Both the position numbers and the translations under genes were made by a program. This document shows, piece after piece, positions 36,070 to 45,907 of a stretch of DNA of 64,000 bases; position 1 is the first letter of the stretch, and each line of letters opens with the position of its first letter. This DNA is from Aquimarina longa SW024. GTDB taxonomy: Bacteria > Bacteroidota > Bacteroidia > Flavobacteriales > Flavobacteriaceae. The notes under the pieces are model-generated. The model was not told the DNA's origin. It was given only the letters and a program-made list of their open reading frames with translations, and did no database searches. Location of the stretch: positions 155,988 through 219,987 of the forward strand of contig NZ_KQ474106.1 in NCBI RefSeq assembly GCF_001401755.1. The letters run 5' to 3'.

Positions 36070-37044
36070 TTAGTTTAACTTAATTTCTTTATCGTTAGTA
36101 TTTGCCATTTTTATAATAACCGGAACACAATTATTGATCAGTTCTGACATAAACTCAAAATTCATTTCAGATATCTCATCATCTACATGGTGGTAATACT
36201 CATAGTTTGTAAAATCAAATGTAGAAATCGTTTGACAGGGCACATTAAATTGCTCATAAAACGGGTAATTATCACTCCTCATAAACAATTGAAATTCTTT
36301 TGCTTTTGGCAAATACCCCGTAAGTTCAGAGCCTGCATATTCATTTATTTTTTCTGCCATATTAGATTTTTCATACCCTGTAATATAGGATTTATATGAC
36401 TTGTCGTTTAATGGCACTCCTATCATTTCAAAATTAATCATCGTATACAGGTTAAGTTTTTTCATCTTTAACACTCTTGCTAAATGCTTTGATCCTAAGA
36501 GTCCAACTTCTTCGGCTTCAAATAGCACAAAAAGGATACTACGCTTATTACTCTTTAATCTAGCTAGTTCTTTAGCTAAAGAAATCACAGCACTACTTCC
36601 TGCTGCATTATCATTAGCTCCATTAGCTATAACATCTCCATTAACCTCTTTAGCTTTTCCTATATGATCGAAATGTGCTCCCAATACAATAAACTCTTTT
36701 GCTAATTTCTCATCATTTCCTTTTAAATACCCCACAACATTGTATGTTGCTATTCCATTTGCATCAAATGGATCTCTATAGGTCTCAAAATATGGTGCTA
36801 CCCCATAACTCTTAAACTCTTCTTCTATAAACTGCGCAGCTTTTTCCAAACCTTCACTACCTGTATCACGACCACCTAATTCATCACTAGCTAAAAAATT
36901 AATAATATCCGACACCTCTGAAGCTTTGGTTTCTCCCAAAAAAACCTCCTCTACTACTCCCATATCAGGTGATTGTGCAGTAGTTGTATTTTTACAATTA
37001 ATAAATAAAATTGAAACTAGAATAATGACAATATTTTTTTGCAT
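36070..37044 (-). CDS. M28 family metallopeptidase lipoprotein
   Basis: 324 residues with a lipoprotein signal (IVIILVSILFINC, cysteine at residue 17). The peptidase domain carries GAHFDHIG, ANGANDNAAGSSAV and FEAEEVGLLGS, which supply the zinc ligands and the catalytic glutamate. It would act as an aminopeptidase in the periplasm or on the cell surface, attached by lipid. It is distinct from the secreted M28 enzyme at 5633, which has extra C-terminal domains. Confidence 0.9.
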   Translation of the reverse strand: MQKNIVIILVSILFINCKNTTTAQSPDMGVVEEVFLGETKASEVSDIINFLASDELGGRDTGSEGLEKAAQFIEEEFKSYGVAPYFETYRDPFDANGIATYNVVGYLKGNDEKLAKEFIVLGAHFDHIGKAKEVNGDVIANGANDNAAGSSAVISLAKELARLKSNKRSILFVLFEAEEVGLLGSKHLARVLKMKKLNLYTMINFEMIGVPLNDKSYKSYITGYEKSNMAEKINEYAGSELTGYLPKAKEFQLFMRSDNYPFYEQFNVPCQTISTFDFTNYEYYHHVDDEISEMNFEFMSELINNCVPVIIKMANTNDKEIKLN

Positions 37045-37070
37045 AACAAGATCTTTTGGCTAAAGATAAA

Positions 37071-37098
37071 AAAATCCCACTTCTAATGAAGTAGGATT
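37071..37098 (-). terminator. Terminator of the pdhA-pdhC operon
   Basis: 11-bp stem with one mismatch (AATCCCACTTC / GAAGTAGGATT), loop TAAT. An A-run on its left gives U on the minus strand, about 40 nt after the pdhC stop. Confidence 0.7.
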
Positions 37099-37136
37099 AA
37101 TTAAATATGAATATACTATGCTAATCAATATTTGAT

Positions 37137-38756
37137 CTATGCCAACATTGTTACTGGATTTTCAAGATATTGTTTTAATGTTTGTAAAAACTGAGCTCCC
37201 GTAGCTCCATCTACAGTTCTATGATCACAAGCTAGAGTAACTTTCATTGTATTACCTACAACTACTTGGCTATTTTTAACTACTGGTTTTTCTACAATCG
37301 CACCAACAGATAATATTGCCGAATTAGGTTGATTGATAATAGAAGTAAATTCCTGAATCCCAAACATACCTAAATTAGACACCGTAAATGTACTACCACT
37401 CATTTCTTGTGGAGTTAACTTTTTATCACGTGCCCTAACTGCTAAATCTTTAACCTTAGTTCCAATTTGAGTAAGCGACATATGATCTGCAAAAGGCAAA
37501 ACAGGAACTACTAATCCATCTGGTACTGCCACAGCAACACCAACATTGATATGCTTAGCATATTTGGTAACTGCATCTGTCCACTGCGTATTCACTTGTG
37601 GATGCTTACGAAGTGCCATTGCACATGCTTTAACCACCATATCGTTAAAAGATACTTTAGTATCTGGTAATGCATTAATATTTTTACGAGAAGCCATAGC
37701 ATTCTGCATATCTACTTCAATTGTTAAATAGTAATGTGGTGCTGTAAACTTAGATCCCGAAAGGCTCTTAGCAATAGCTTTGCGCATTTGCGAATTCTTT
37801 ACTTCTTCAAAACTTTCTTCTCCTGCAGGAGTAAACGTTTGTATCTGTGAAAAAACGGCTATTTCTTTAGTTTTTGACTCTGGTACATCTTCTACTTTTA
37901 TCGAAGGTGTAAATGATTCTATATCTTTCTTTACAATACGCCCATTCTCCCCTGTTCCTGTTACCTTAGAAAGATCTATCCCTTTATCCGCAGCAATTTT
38001 TTTAGCTAGTGGTGACACAAATATTCTTCCTCCTCTAACTCCTGAACTTTCAGAAGTATTTGATTCAGTAGATACTTGTTCTTCTTTTTTTATTGTAGTT
38101 TCATTTTTTACTGTAGAGGTTGTACTTACAGACACTCCATCTTTAAGACCTGAGATATCGGTTCCTGCTGGTCCTATAATTGCCAACAAAACATCTACAG
38201 GAGCGGTCTGTCCTTCCTCTATACCTATATGCAGTAAAGTTCCATTATAGAAAGATTCGAACTCCATAGTAGCTTTATCGGTTTCGATTTCTGCTAGGAT
38301 ATCTCCTTCTTCCACGGTATCTCCTACTTTTTTCAACCAAGTAGCTACTGTCCCTTCTTCCATTGTATCACTAAGACGTGGCATCGTGATTACTTCTACA
38401 CCTTCAGGAATTGTAGTCACTTCATTAGATACTAAACTAGTTTCTTCTACACTTTCTTCTTTTGGAACACTTGCACTGGGCACAGCGTTTCCATTTAATA
38501 AACCAGAAATATCTTCGTTTTCTTCTCCAATAATAGCTAGCAATTGATCTACTGGAGCTGTTTCTCCTTCTTCAATCCCTATATGGAGTAATGTTCCTTC
38601 ATAAAAAGATTCAAACTCCATTGTTGCCTTATCTGTTTCAATCTCAGCTAGGATATCTCCTTCGCTAATCTTATCTCCTTTTTTAACAAGCCACTTCGCA
38701 ACAACTCCTTCTTCCATGGTGTCGCTCAATCGCGGCATATTGATAACTGTAGCCAT
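37137..38756 (-). CDS. pdhC: Pyruvate dehydrogenase E2, dihydrolipoamide acetyltransferase
   Basis: Core enzyme of the pyruvate dehydrogenase complex. The 539-residue protein has two N-terminal lipoyl domains (about 1-78 and 122-200), each with the lipoylation motif ETDKATMEF. A peripheral-subunit-binding domain follows (about 240-275; FVSPLAKKIAADKGIDLSKV), then the catalytic domain with DHRTVDGA near the C-terminus. pdhA ends 3 nt upstream, so the two are one operon. E1 beta and E3 genes are not in this window. Confidence 0.95.
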   Translation of the reverse strand: MATVINMPRLSDTMEEGVVAKWLVKKGDKISEGDILAEIETDKATMEFESFYEGTLLHIGIEEGETAPVDQLLAIIGEENEDISGLLNGNAVPSASVPKEESVEETSLVSNEVTTIPEGVEVITMPRLSDTMEEGTVATWLKKVGDTVEEGDILAEIETDKATMEFESFYNGTLLHIGIEEGQTAPVDVLLAIIGPAGTDISGLKDGVSVSTTSTVKNETTIKKEEQVSTESNTSESSGVRGGRIFVSPLAKKIAADKGIDLSKVTGTGENGRIVKKDIESFTPSIKVEDVPESKTKEIAVFSQIQTFTPAGEESFEEVKNSQMRKAIAKSLSGSKFTAPHYYLTIEVDMQNAMASRKNINALPDTKVSFNDMVVKACAMALRKHPQVNTQWTDAVTKYAKHINVGVAVAVPDGLVVPVLPFADHMSLTQIGTKVKDLAVRARDKKLTPQEMSGSTFTVSNLGMFGIQEFTSIINQPNSAILSVGAIVEKPVVKNSQVVVGNTMKVTLACDHRTVDGATGAQFLQTLKQYLENPVTMLA

Positions 38757-38759
38757 AAT

Positions 38760-39761
38760 TTATTGTGGTTTATGTGATAAAAATGGATAATCATCCTGAT
38801 CGTACACTACATCATACATTACATTCTTATCTGGGAATGGTGATTCTTCTGCAAATTTTTGGCATTCTGCCACTCTATTCTTCACTCTTTTATCTATCGC
38901 AGCAATCTCTTCATCAGTAGCATGATTTTCTTCCTTAATAACATCTAATATCTGAGTTATAGGATCTATTTTTTGATACTCTGCAACTTCTTGCTTTGTT
39001 CTATACTTTTGTGCATCACTCATAGAATGCCCTCTATATCGATAGGTCTTTAGCTCTAAAAATGTCGGTCCTCCCCCTGTTCTAGCTCTAGTAATTGCTT
39101 CATCCAAAGCTTCTGCTACTTTTATTGGATTCATAGCATCTACAGGACCACAAGGCATCTCATACCCTAATCCTAGTTTCCATATATCAGAATGGTTCGC
39201 AGTTCTTTCTACAGATGTCCCCATTGCATATCCATTGTTTTCTACACAAAATACTACTGGTAAGTTCCAAAGCATTGCTAAGTTAAATGTTTCGTGCAAT
39301 GATCCTTGCCTAGTCGCTCCATCTCCCATAAAAGTTAATGTAACAGCATCTCTTTTACTATACTTATCAGCAAACGCTAAACCTGCTCCTAGAGGAATTT
39401 GCCCTCCAACAATACCATGCCCTCCATAAAACCGATGCTCTTTAGAAAAGATATGCATCGACCCTCCTAAACCTTGTGATGTACCAGTACCTTTACCATA
39501 TAACTCTGCCATTACTCGTTTAGGATCTACTCCCATACCGATAGGCTGCACATGATTACGATATGCAGTAATCATACGATCTTTAGTAAGATCCATAGCA
39601 TGTAAAGCTCCTGCTAAGATTGCTTCCTGACCATTATATAAGTGTAAAAAGCCTCTTACTTTTTGTTGAATATAAACCTGAGCTAACTTATCCTCGAATT
39701 TTCTCCAGAAAAGCATTTCTTCGTACCAATTTAGGTAAACATCTTTGGTTATCTTTTTCAT
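38760..39761 (-). CDS. pdhA: Pyruvate dehydrogenase E1 component, alpha subunit
   Basis: 333-residue thiamine-diphosphate enzyme. It has the ThDP/Mg motif GDGATRQGSLHETFNLA and the downstream ENNGYAM. The phosphorylation-loop region YRYRGHSMSDAQKYR is also typical of E1 alpha. Its partner, E1 beta, is encoded elsewhere. The gene lies 3 nt before pdhC and has a -7 element about 90 nt upstream. Confidence 0.95.
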   Translation of the reverse strand: MKKITKDVYLNWYEEMLFWRKFEDKLAQVYIQQKVRGFLHLYNGQEAILAGALHAMDLTKDRMITAYRNHVQPIGMGVDPKRVMAELYGKGTGTSQGLGGSMHIFSKEHRFYGGHGIVGGQIPLGAGLAFADKYSKRDAVTLTFMGDGATRQGSLHETFNLAMLWNLPVVFCVENNGYAMGTSVERTANHSDIWKLGLGYEMPCGPVDAMNPIKVAEALDEAITRARTGGGPTFLELKTYRYRGHSMSDAQKYRTKQEVAEYQKIDPITQILDVIKEENHATDEEIAAIDKRVKNRVAECQKFAEESPFPDKNVMYDVVYDQDDYPFLSHKPQ

Positions 39762-39851
39762 TTATAATTGTGCTGATATGTATATAAAAAAACTAATCTC
39801 AAAACTAGTATTCATTTATTTTTCCTCCTACTTTACTAGCAGAACGAAAAG

Positions 39852-39859
39852 CAAAAATA
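39852..39859 (-). promoter_or_regulatory. Putative -7 element of pdhA-pdhC
   Basis: TATTTTTG on the minus strand, 90 nt before the pdhA start. Confidence 0.45.
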
Positions 39860-39911
39860 GCATATTCGAAATTAAAGGGAAAGGAGTTTGCCTATAAAAT
39901 CCACGAAAACG

Positions 39912-40394
39912 TTATAAATATGAATTATCAAAAAGAAGTGGTAATATATTAGACAGAGATGAGGATTTAATAATCTTCCCTGTTTCTCCCATAAAATAAA
40001 TAGCTATTGGCTTGTTTTGTTTTACTTCATATTCTGCTATTGCCTGCCTGCAAGCTCCGCAGGGAGGCGTAGGTGTGTTCAATTCATATTTTAAGGATTT
40101 AGCAGAAATAACCATAACAGTAATAGAAACTTCAGGGTAATTTGCTCCTGCGTAGTAAATTGCTGTCCGTTCTGCACATAATCCTGATGGATAACAAGCG
40201 TTCTCTTGATTATTACCCAAAATAACTTCTCCATTTTCTAATAAAAGTGCTGTTCCTACTAAAAAACTAGAATATGGAGCATACGCCTTATCTCTAATTT
40301 TAACAGCCTGCTTCATTAATTTCTGAATATCTTCTGACAATTCATCAACAGCATCATATACTTGCAAAACAGATTTTATTTCTATTTCTTTCAT
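39912..40394 (-). CDS. cdd: Cytidine deaminase
   Basis: 160-residue zinc enzyme that deaminates cytidine and deoxycytidine. The zinc and catalytic motifs CAERTAIYYA and PPCGACRQ are intact. YAPYSSFLVGTAL is the usual substrate loop. Length is that of the homotetrameric short form. Its position between porV and pdhA is shared with other Flavobacteriia as I recall it. Confidence 0.94.
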   Translation of the reverse strand: MKEIEIKSVLQVYDAVDELSEDIQKLMKQAVKIRDKAYAPYSSFLVGTALLLENGEVILGNNQENACYPSGLCAERTAIYYAGANYPEVSITVMVISAKSLKYELNTPTPPCGACRQAIAEYEVKQNKPIAIYFMGETGKIIKSSSLSNILPLLFDNSYL

Positions 40395-40445
40395 AAACTT
40401 ATTATATTACTTATAAAATTTAAAACACTTATTTATAAAACGTTG

Positions 40446-40453
40446 CAAAATTA
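40446..40453 (-). promoter_or_regulatory. Putative -7 element of cdd
   Basis: TAATTTTG on the minus strand, 51 nt before the cdd start. Confidence 0.45.
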
Positions 40454-40626
40454 TATTAATCTTAAAATCTATTCACTAAAGTATAAAAACAATTACCTAA
40501 TAATACATTACAAAGAAATGATTTAAAATCAATAATTTTCTATAGTAAGCTCACAAAGCATTCTTCCAAAATGTTTTTTTGTTATCGAGGCAAGTTTCGG
40601 AGAATTTAACCCTCTTCTTAATGGAT

Positions 40627-40659
40627 TAAAAAAAAATATCAAGCAAATTATGCTTGATA
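40627..40659 (-). terminator. Terminator of porV
   Basis: Perfect 9-bp stem TATCAAGCA / TGCTTGATA with a 5-nt loop. It is followed on the minus strand by a long U-run (A-tract 40627-40636), 28 nt after the porV stop. Confidence 0.85.
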
Positions 40660-40686
40660 CTTTTATATATTGATATTTCTGATTTC

Positions 40687-41862
40687 TTAATCGTAATACT
40701 TATCTCCAAAACTAAAGGAAAGTCCAAAACGCAATGTTCCTTCTAATGGGCTTCTTACTGCTGAGGTAGAAAATAAATAAGACACATCTAGATTAATAAC
40801 ATTGTATTTAAAACCTGCTCCTAATGATAGAAATTTACGCGCTCCTTTTTCCTCGGATTCATTAAAATATCCTGCTCTAAAAGCAAACACATCTTGATAC
40901 ATATATTCCGCTCCTAATGCCCAAGTAATCTCTTTTAACTCTTCACTAAAACCATCTGGTGCATCACCCCATGAAGAAAAAATAGAACCAAATGCGCTTT
41001 TATCATTATATTCTTTATTTGCAATACTTCTATCTTCACCATTAACTATTCCATCCCCATTTCTATCTATTGTATCATCCAAAGGAGTCGGCACAAGTAA
41101 CTTACTAAACTCTAACGAAGGAGTAATTCGATTATCTTCATTAAAAATAAAATCAAAAGATCCCCCTAATCTAAAATTCGTTGGTATAAAATTTTCTTGC
41201 CCAGCATCATCATATTTTATTTTTGGTCCTATATTAGAAATTGTAAGACCTGCTCTCCATCTTCCATTAAAGGAATCAAAAGCAATCTCATCACTTCTAT
41301 AGAAACTTGCAATATCTACACCAAAGCTACTTCCTGCACTAGCATCATCTAAACTATTAGACAACTTAAGATCAGAACGTAAGTAACGTCCCGTAACTGA
41401 CATTGAAAATTGCTCGCTTAACTTTAATGCATATGAAATATCCAAAGTTAATTCATTAGGTTTCTCTATCAATCCTAAATCATTAGCATTTTCTCTAAAT
41501 TCTATTTCTCCTAAAGTAAAATATTTAAAACTAGCTGCTACAGCACTACGTTCATTAAGTCTATTATAATATGTTAAATTCCCTAAGCCTATATCATTTA
41601 CCAAGCTACTAAGGTATGGAGTATAGTTAACCCCAACTCCATGTTTATTTTTCGCAAATGCATATTTAGCTGGGTTCCATTGTTGTGAAAATGCATCCGG
41701 AGAAGTAGCAACCCCTTGATCTGCAAGACCTGCAGCTCTCGCATCTGCTGCAATCAATAAAAATGGAGTTGCAGTTGTAATTGCTCTTTTTTGTTCCTGA
41801 GCCTGCACTTTAATTGTTAAAAGTGTTACAAATAACAGACTGAGGGTTACTATTTTTTTCAT
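40687..41862 (-). CDS. porV: Type IX secretion system outer membrane protein PorV
   Basis: 391-residue outer membrane beta-barrel that carries cargo proteins from the translocon to the attachment complex. It has a signal peptide (about 1-21, ending VQA) and the PorV N-terminal pattern TPFLLIAADARAAGLADQGVAT, then QQWNPAKYAF. Repeated amphipathic strands fill the rest, and the C-terminus ends in aromatic residues (FGDKYYD). The M28 protein at 5633 is a likely client through its sorting domain. In relatives PorV works with the sortase PorU, which is not adjacent here. Confidence 0.93.
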   Translation of the reverse strand: MKKIVTLSLLFVTLLTIKVQAQEQKRAITTATPFLLIAADARAAGLADQGVATSPDAFSQQWNPAKYAFAKNKHGVGVNYTPYLSSLVNDIGLGNLTYYNRLNERSAVAASFKYFTLGEIEFRENANDLGLIEKPNELTLDISYALKLSEQFSMSVTGRYLRSDLKLSNSLDDASAGSSFGVDIASFYRSDEIAFDSFNGRWRAGLTISNIGPKIKYDDAGQENFIPTNFRLGGSFDFIFNEDNRITPSLEFSKLLVPTPLDDTIDRNGDGIVNGEDRSIANKEYNDKSAFGSIFSSWGDAPDGFSEELKEITWALGAEYMYQDVFAFRAGYFNESEEKGARKFLSLGAGFKYNVINLDVSYLFSTSAVRSPLEGTLRFGLSFSFGDKYYD

Positions 41863-42379
41863 ATCCTTTAAAAATTGAGTTTGACAAATATATAGTTATT
41901 TAGCTATTAAGAATGTTGTGTTCTTCGTTTTTTTTAAGTTGTAGGTTTATTAACGTGGTTTTTAAAGATATCTTGCATCACATCTAATTTTCTCTATCTT
42001 TTTTTAACAAAACCTTTACGACAGAAACCTTTAAACAGTAGTTTATTTAAAAATGATTTTTGTCTTATGGGGCTTATTCCCTACTACAAACACTGATAAT
42101 GACCTATGATAAAGAGAAAATTGACTCCCCTCCTCTTTAACATTTATTTATGAAAAATGATTTTCAAAAAAATTATAAGAATCAAAATTGTTTTCTGTCT
42201 TTCAAAGTTTTCAGTTTTTATAATATTTCGATACTAAACTTATAAATATTACGTTAAACCAGAATCACTGTCAATTTGTTAAAAAACAAGAATTGATAAT
42301 ATTTTAAAAAAATTAGGCTAATTTTAACGTTTATTATTTATATTGCAAGCCCTAATTTCTACTTAACGAACTTAAGATT
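41863..42379. other. Divergent intergenic region where porU is usually found
   Basis: 517 nt between porV (minus) and gldJ (plus). No coding remnant is visible on either strand. It holds the porV -7 element and an AT-rich region before gldJ, which lacks a perfect TAnnTTTG (closest is TATATTGC near 42340). Confidence 0.5.
41885..41892 (-). promoter_or_regulatory. Putative -7 element of porV
   Basis: TATATTTG on the minus strand, 22 nt before the porV start codon. Confidence 0.55.
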
Positions 42380-44056
42380 ATGAAGAATCAGTTTATTTTG
42401 AAATCGCTAATGGCACTCTCCATTAGTGTTTTACTTTTCAGTTGTTCTAAAAACGACTATGGAAGCAATTCTAGAGCCACAGGTTGGAAATACAATTCCA
42501 AAGATGGTGGATTTCAGGTACAAACAAACTATAAAGAACAAGAAACCGGACCTGGACTAGTTTTTGTTGAAGGCGGTACTTTTACTATGGGACGTGTGCA
42601 AGATGATGTAATGCATGATTGGAATAACACTCCAACCCAACAGCATGTACAATCATTTTACATGGATGAAACCGAAGTAACTAATGTAATGTACTTAGAA
42701 TATCTCGATTGGCTAAAAGGTGTTTACCCTCCTACAGAACCAAAATACAGAAATATTTATTATGGAGCACTTCCTGACACTTTGGTTTGGAGAAATCGAC
42801 TTGGATTTAATGAAATGATGACAAATAACTATTTACGTCATCCAGCCTATGCTAATTACCCTGTAGTGGGAGTAAATTGGATTCAAGCTATCGAATTTAG
42901 TAATTGGAGAACTAACCGTGTTAATGAAAGAATTCTTGAAGAAGAAGATGTAATTAAAAAGAATGCTCCTTTTGAAGATGTTTCTGCAGAAAGTACTTTT
43001 GATACAGATACTTATTTAAATGCTCCTTCTCAAACTTATGGAGGTAATGATGAAGCTATAAGAGGCGGTAGAGCATCAGAAAGATATGCCAAAACTAATG
43101 ATTCTACTGGGTTATATATACAACGTAAAGATGGATTACTTTTACCAAAATATAGACTCCCTACAGAAGCAGAATGGGAATATGCCGCTTTAGGATTAGT
43201 AGAAATTAGAAGTTACAACATATATAGAGGTAGAAAAAAATATCCTTGGAACGGAAAATATACTCGTTCTGGAAAAAGAAGAACAAGAGGTGATCAATTA
43301 GCTAACTTCAAACAAGGCGATGGTGATTATGGTGGAATCGCTGGATGGAGTGATGATGGCGCTGATATTACCGCACCCGTAAAATCTTACGACCCTAATG
43401 ATTATGGTTTATATGATATGGCTGGAAATGTTGCTGAGTGGGTAGCAGATGTATACAGACCGATTGTAGATGATGAATATAATGACTTTAACTATTACAG
43501 AGGAAATGTATATACTAAAAATGCCATAAACCCTGATGGAACTGTAAAAATAGTGATGACAGATTCTATCGTTTACGACACCCTTAGTAACGGTAAAATT
43601 ATAGCTAGAGTACTACCCGGAGGAATCCTACAAGTACCTGTAGATGAAGATGACACCTATATGAGAACTAATTTCACTGATAGTGACAATAGAAATTATA
43701 GAGACGGTGACAAAAGTTCTTCTAGATATTACGAAGGATATCAAGATCAAGACACTCCTAATAAAAGAATGTACAATGCCCCTATTCATTATGTAGGTCC
43801 CGATGCTGAAGACAGTACAAAAATGGATAAGAGGTATGATGAATCTAGTAAAAGAACTACTATTGTAGATGATAAGGTTCGTGTCTATAAAGGAGGATCT
43901 TGGAAAGATCGAGCATATTGGTTAGATCCTGCACAAAGAAGATTTATGCCACAAGGTATGGCTACAGATTATATCGGTTTCAGAAACGCAATGTCGCGTG
44001 TAGGTACTAAAGCACGAAGACAAAAAACACCTAGACATCAGAAACCAAAAGGATAA
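42380..44056 (+). CDS. gldJ: Gliding motility lipoprotein GldJ
   Basis: 558-residue lipoprotein (SVLLFSC, cysteine at residue 22) of the gliding motor and type IX secretion system. The mature protein carries a formylglycine-generating-enzyme-like (SUMF1) fold: VEGGTFTMGRVQDD, FYMDETEVTN and PVVGVNWIQAIEFSNWR. Later it has YRLPTEAEWEYAA and YDMAGNVAEWVADVY. The C-terminal tail is basic (ARRQKTPRHQKPKG); this region is reported to matter for motility in GldJ. It is followed by murF, the order known in Flavobacteriia. Confidence 0.94.
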   Translation: MKNQFILKSLMALSISVLLFSCSKNDYGSNSRATGWKYNSKDGGFQVQTNYKEQETGPGLVFVEGGTFTMGRVQDDVMHDWNNTPTQQHVQSFYMDETEVTNVMYLEYLDWLKGVYPPTEPKYRNIYYGALPDTLVWRNRLGFNEMMTNNYLRHPAYANYPVVGVNWIQAIEFSNWRTNRVNERILEEEDVIKKNAPFEDVSAESTFDTDTYLNAPSQTYGGNDEAIRGGRASERYAKTNDSTGLYIQRKDGLLLPKYRLPTEAEWEYAALGLVEIRSYNIYRGRKKYPWNGKYTRSGKRRTRGDQLANFKQGDGDYGGIAGWSDDGADITAPVKSYDPNDYGLYDMAGNVAEWVADVYRPIVDDEYNDFNYYRGNVYTKNAINPDGTVKIVMTDSIVYDTLSNGKIIARVLPGGILQVPVDEDDTYMRTNFTDSDNRNYRDGDKSSSRYYEGYQDQDTPNKRMYNAPIHYVGPDAEDSTKMDKRYDESSKRTTIVDDKVRVYKGGSWKDRAYWLDPAQRRFMPQGMATDYIGFRNAMSRVGTKARRQKTPRHQKPKG

Positions 44057-44090
44057 CATATATTACAATAAAAGTTCGTTGTAAAACACA

Positions 44091-44129
44091 AAAGCCCTGC
44101 ACATATATCTATATTTGTCAGGGTTTTTT
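44091..44129 (+). terminator. Terminator of gldJ
   Basis: AAAGCCCTG / CAGGGTTTT stem (9 bp, one G-U), loop 19 nt, then TT of a six-T run; 35 nt after the gldJ stop. Confidence 0.8.
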
Positions 44130-44143
44130 AATACACCAAATCA

Positions 44144-45424
44144 ATGACTATCAAAAAAATACATCAATTACTTTTAGCCAGTAATGGTATCTGTACTGAT
44201 ACTCGAAAAATCAAAAAAAATACTATTTTCTTTGCTTTAAAAGGAGATAGATTTAATGGAAACACATACGCAGAAAAAGCCCTAGAACTTGGAGCATCAT
44301 ATGTTATAATTGATGAAGCTGAATACAAAATAACAGAAAAACATATTCTTGTAGATAATGTATTAAAAACCTTACAAAATCTAGCGCTATATCATAGAGA
44401 GTACTTGGACATTCCAATAATAGCATTAACCGGAAGTAATGGAAAAACAACTACAAAAGAATTAATCAATAGCGTTCTTTCTTCCAACTTCAAAACAACA
44501 GCCACTGTAGGCAATCTAAACAATCATATTGGAGTTCCTATCACATTATTATCTATGACAAAAGAAACTCAAATAGGAATTATAGAAATGGGAGCTAATC
44601 ACCTTAATGAAATAGCATTCTTATGCACTATCGCTAAACCTGATTATGGCTACATTACAAATATAGGTAAAGCACACCTAGAAGGATTTGGAAGTCTTGA
44701 GGGCGTTTTAAAAGGCAAAACAGAGCTTTATGATTATCTAAAAAAATACAGCAAACTAGTTTTTCTTAATCTTGAGGATAAAAAACTTCTCGAAGCTTCA
44801 GCTGGAATGGACATCTATAATTTTTCTCAATCTGAGATTAGTGATGTTAATATGCAACTCATTGACACAACAACCTCCAACGTTACTATTTCTTATAAAA
44901 ACAAAACAATCTATAGCAATCTAATTGGCGAATACAATTTCACAAATATTGCTGCCGCTATAACTATTGGTCAATATTTTAAAATCAATCCCGATCAAAT
45001 AAAACAAGCGATTGAATCATACACCCCCACAAACAATCGCTCACAGATTATCAAAAAAGGAAAACACACAATTATTCTTGATGCATATAATGCAAATCCA
45101 ACAAGCATGAATGCCGCAATTCATAACTTCGCAAAACTACAATATGACTCTAAAATTGTTTTTTTAGGAGACATGTTCGAACTAGGCAGTGAATCTTCCT
45201 TAGAACATCAAAAGATAACAGACCTAATCAGCAAAACAGAAGTAGAAAAAATATTCTTAATAGGGAATCTTTTTTTTAACACCATATGTTCAGATTCTCG
45301 TATCCACAAGTTTAAATCTTATGAAGATCTTAAAGCTAATTGGAGCTTAAAAGACAAAAAAGATACACTCCTTATCAAAGGCTCTCGAGGAATGAAACTA
45401 GAACGAATCTTAGACTTACTTTAA
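44144..45424 (+). CDS. murF: UDP-N-acetylmuramoyl-tripeptide--D-alanyl-D-alanine ligase
   Basis: Adds D-Ala-D-Ala to the peptidoglycan precursor. The 426-residue protein shows the Mur ligase ATP loop LTGSNGKTTTKE (about 93-104), TVGNLNNHIGVP, EMGANHLNEI and the C-terminal DAYNANPTSM, all intact. It directly follows the gldJ terminator and is the last housekeeping gene before the mobile block; the 8-bp duplication of that block starts 50 nt after the murF stop. Confidence 0.95.
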   Translation: MTIKKIHQLLLASNGICTDTRKIKKNTIFFALKGDRFNGNTYAEKALELGASYVIIDEAEYKITEKHILVDNVLKTLQNLALYHREYLDIPIIALTGSNGKTTTKELINSVLSSNFKTTATVGNLNNHIGVPITLLSMTKETQIGIIEMGANHLNEIAFLCTIAKPDYGYITNIGKAHLEGFGSLEGVLKGKTELYDYLKKYSKLVFLNLEDKKLLEASAGMDIYNFSQSEISDVNMQLIDTTTSNVTISYKNKTIYSNLIGEYNFTNIAAAITIGQYFKINPDQIKQAIESYTPTNNRSQIIKKGKHTIILDAYNANPTSMNAAIHNFAKLQYDSKIVFLGDMFELGSESSLEHQKITDLISKTEVEKIFLIGNLFFNTICSDSRIHKFKSYEDLKANWSLKDKKDTLLIKGSRGMKLERILDLL

Positions 45425-45547
45425 CCTCTTATATACTATTATCTTTAATGATGTAGTATGTTTTTTGTCCTTCACTAAAACGGATCATTCCTAAAAGTTG
45501 TGTGTGAATTGAAATAAGAATGTGATCTTTGTAAATAAAATCAACTA

Positions 45548-45901
45548 TTGAATTCATATATTGACTTACTAAAGGTTCTGTTACCAAAATTATTAATTAC
45601 CCATTTTGATATTGTAAAACACGAGACAGCTAATGATGTTCTTCATCTATATTTTGAAGAGAAGAAGGATGTTCCAGAGGAATTTTCATCTAGCATTATT
45701 ATCTCTCACGGTTTTCATAAAGAAATTACCATTCAAGGTTTTCCTATTCGGGACAAGAAGGTTTATCTTCATATTAAACGTCGTCGTTGGTTAGATAAAA
45801 GCACTAAGGAAATAGCTCCAAGAGATTGGGACTTAGTAGCACAGGGAACTCGTATGACAGTGGAGTTCGCTGCTTTTTTAAAAGCACTTAATCAGTACTA
45901 A
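45548..45901 (+). CDS. ISAon1-type transposase N-terminal region protein
   Basis: 117-residue open frame matching the separate N-terminal ORF of ISAon1-type, ISL3-like elements: an acidic N-terminal part, then IRDKKVYLHIKRRRW and STKEIAPRDWDLVAQGTRMT. It is intact itself, but the catalytic part that should follow is decayed, so it is a remnant in function. It starts 66 bp inside the left end of the element. Confidence 0.8.
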   Translation: MNSYIDLLKVLLPKLLITHFDIVKHETANDVLHLYFEEKKDVPEEFSSSIIISHGFHKEITIQGFPIRDKKVYLHIKRRRWLDKSTKEIAPRDWDLVAQGTRMTVEFAAFLKALNQY

Positions 45902-45907
45902 ACCTAA

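Noticed and set aside
38150..38756. Near-identical DNA blocks within pdhC as a recent duplication or repeat element
   Set aside because: They encode two tandem lipoyl domains, a normal feature of E2 proteins.
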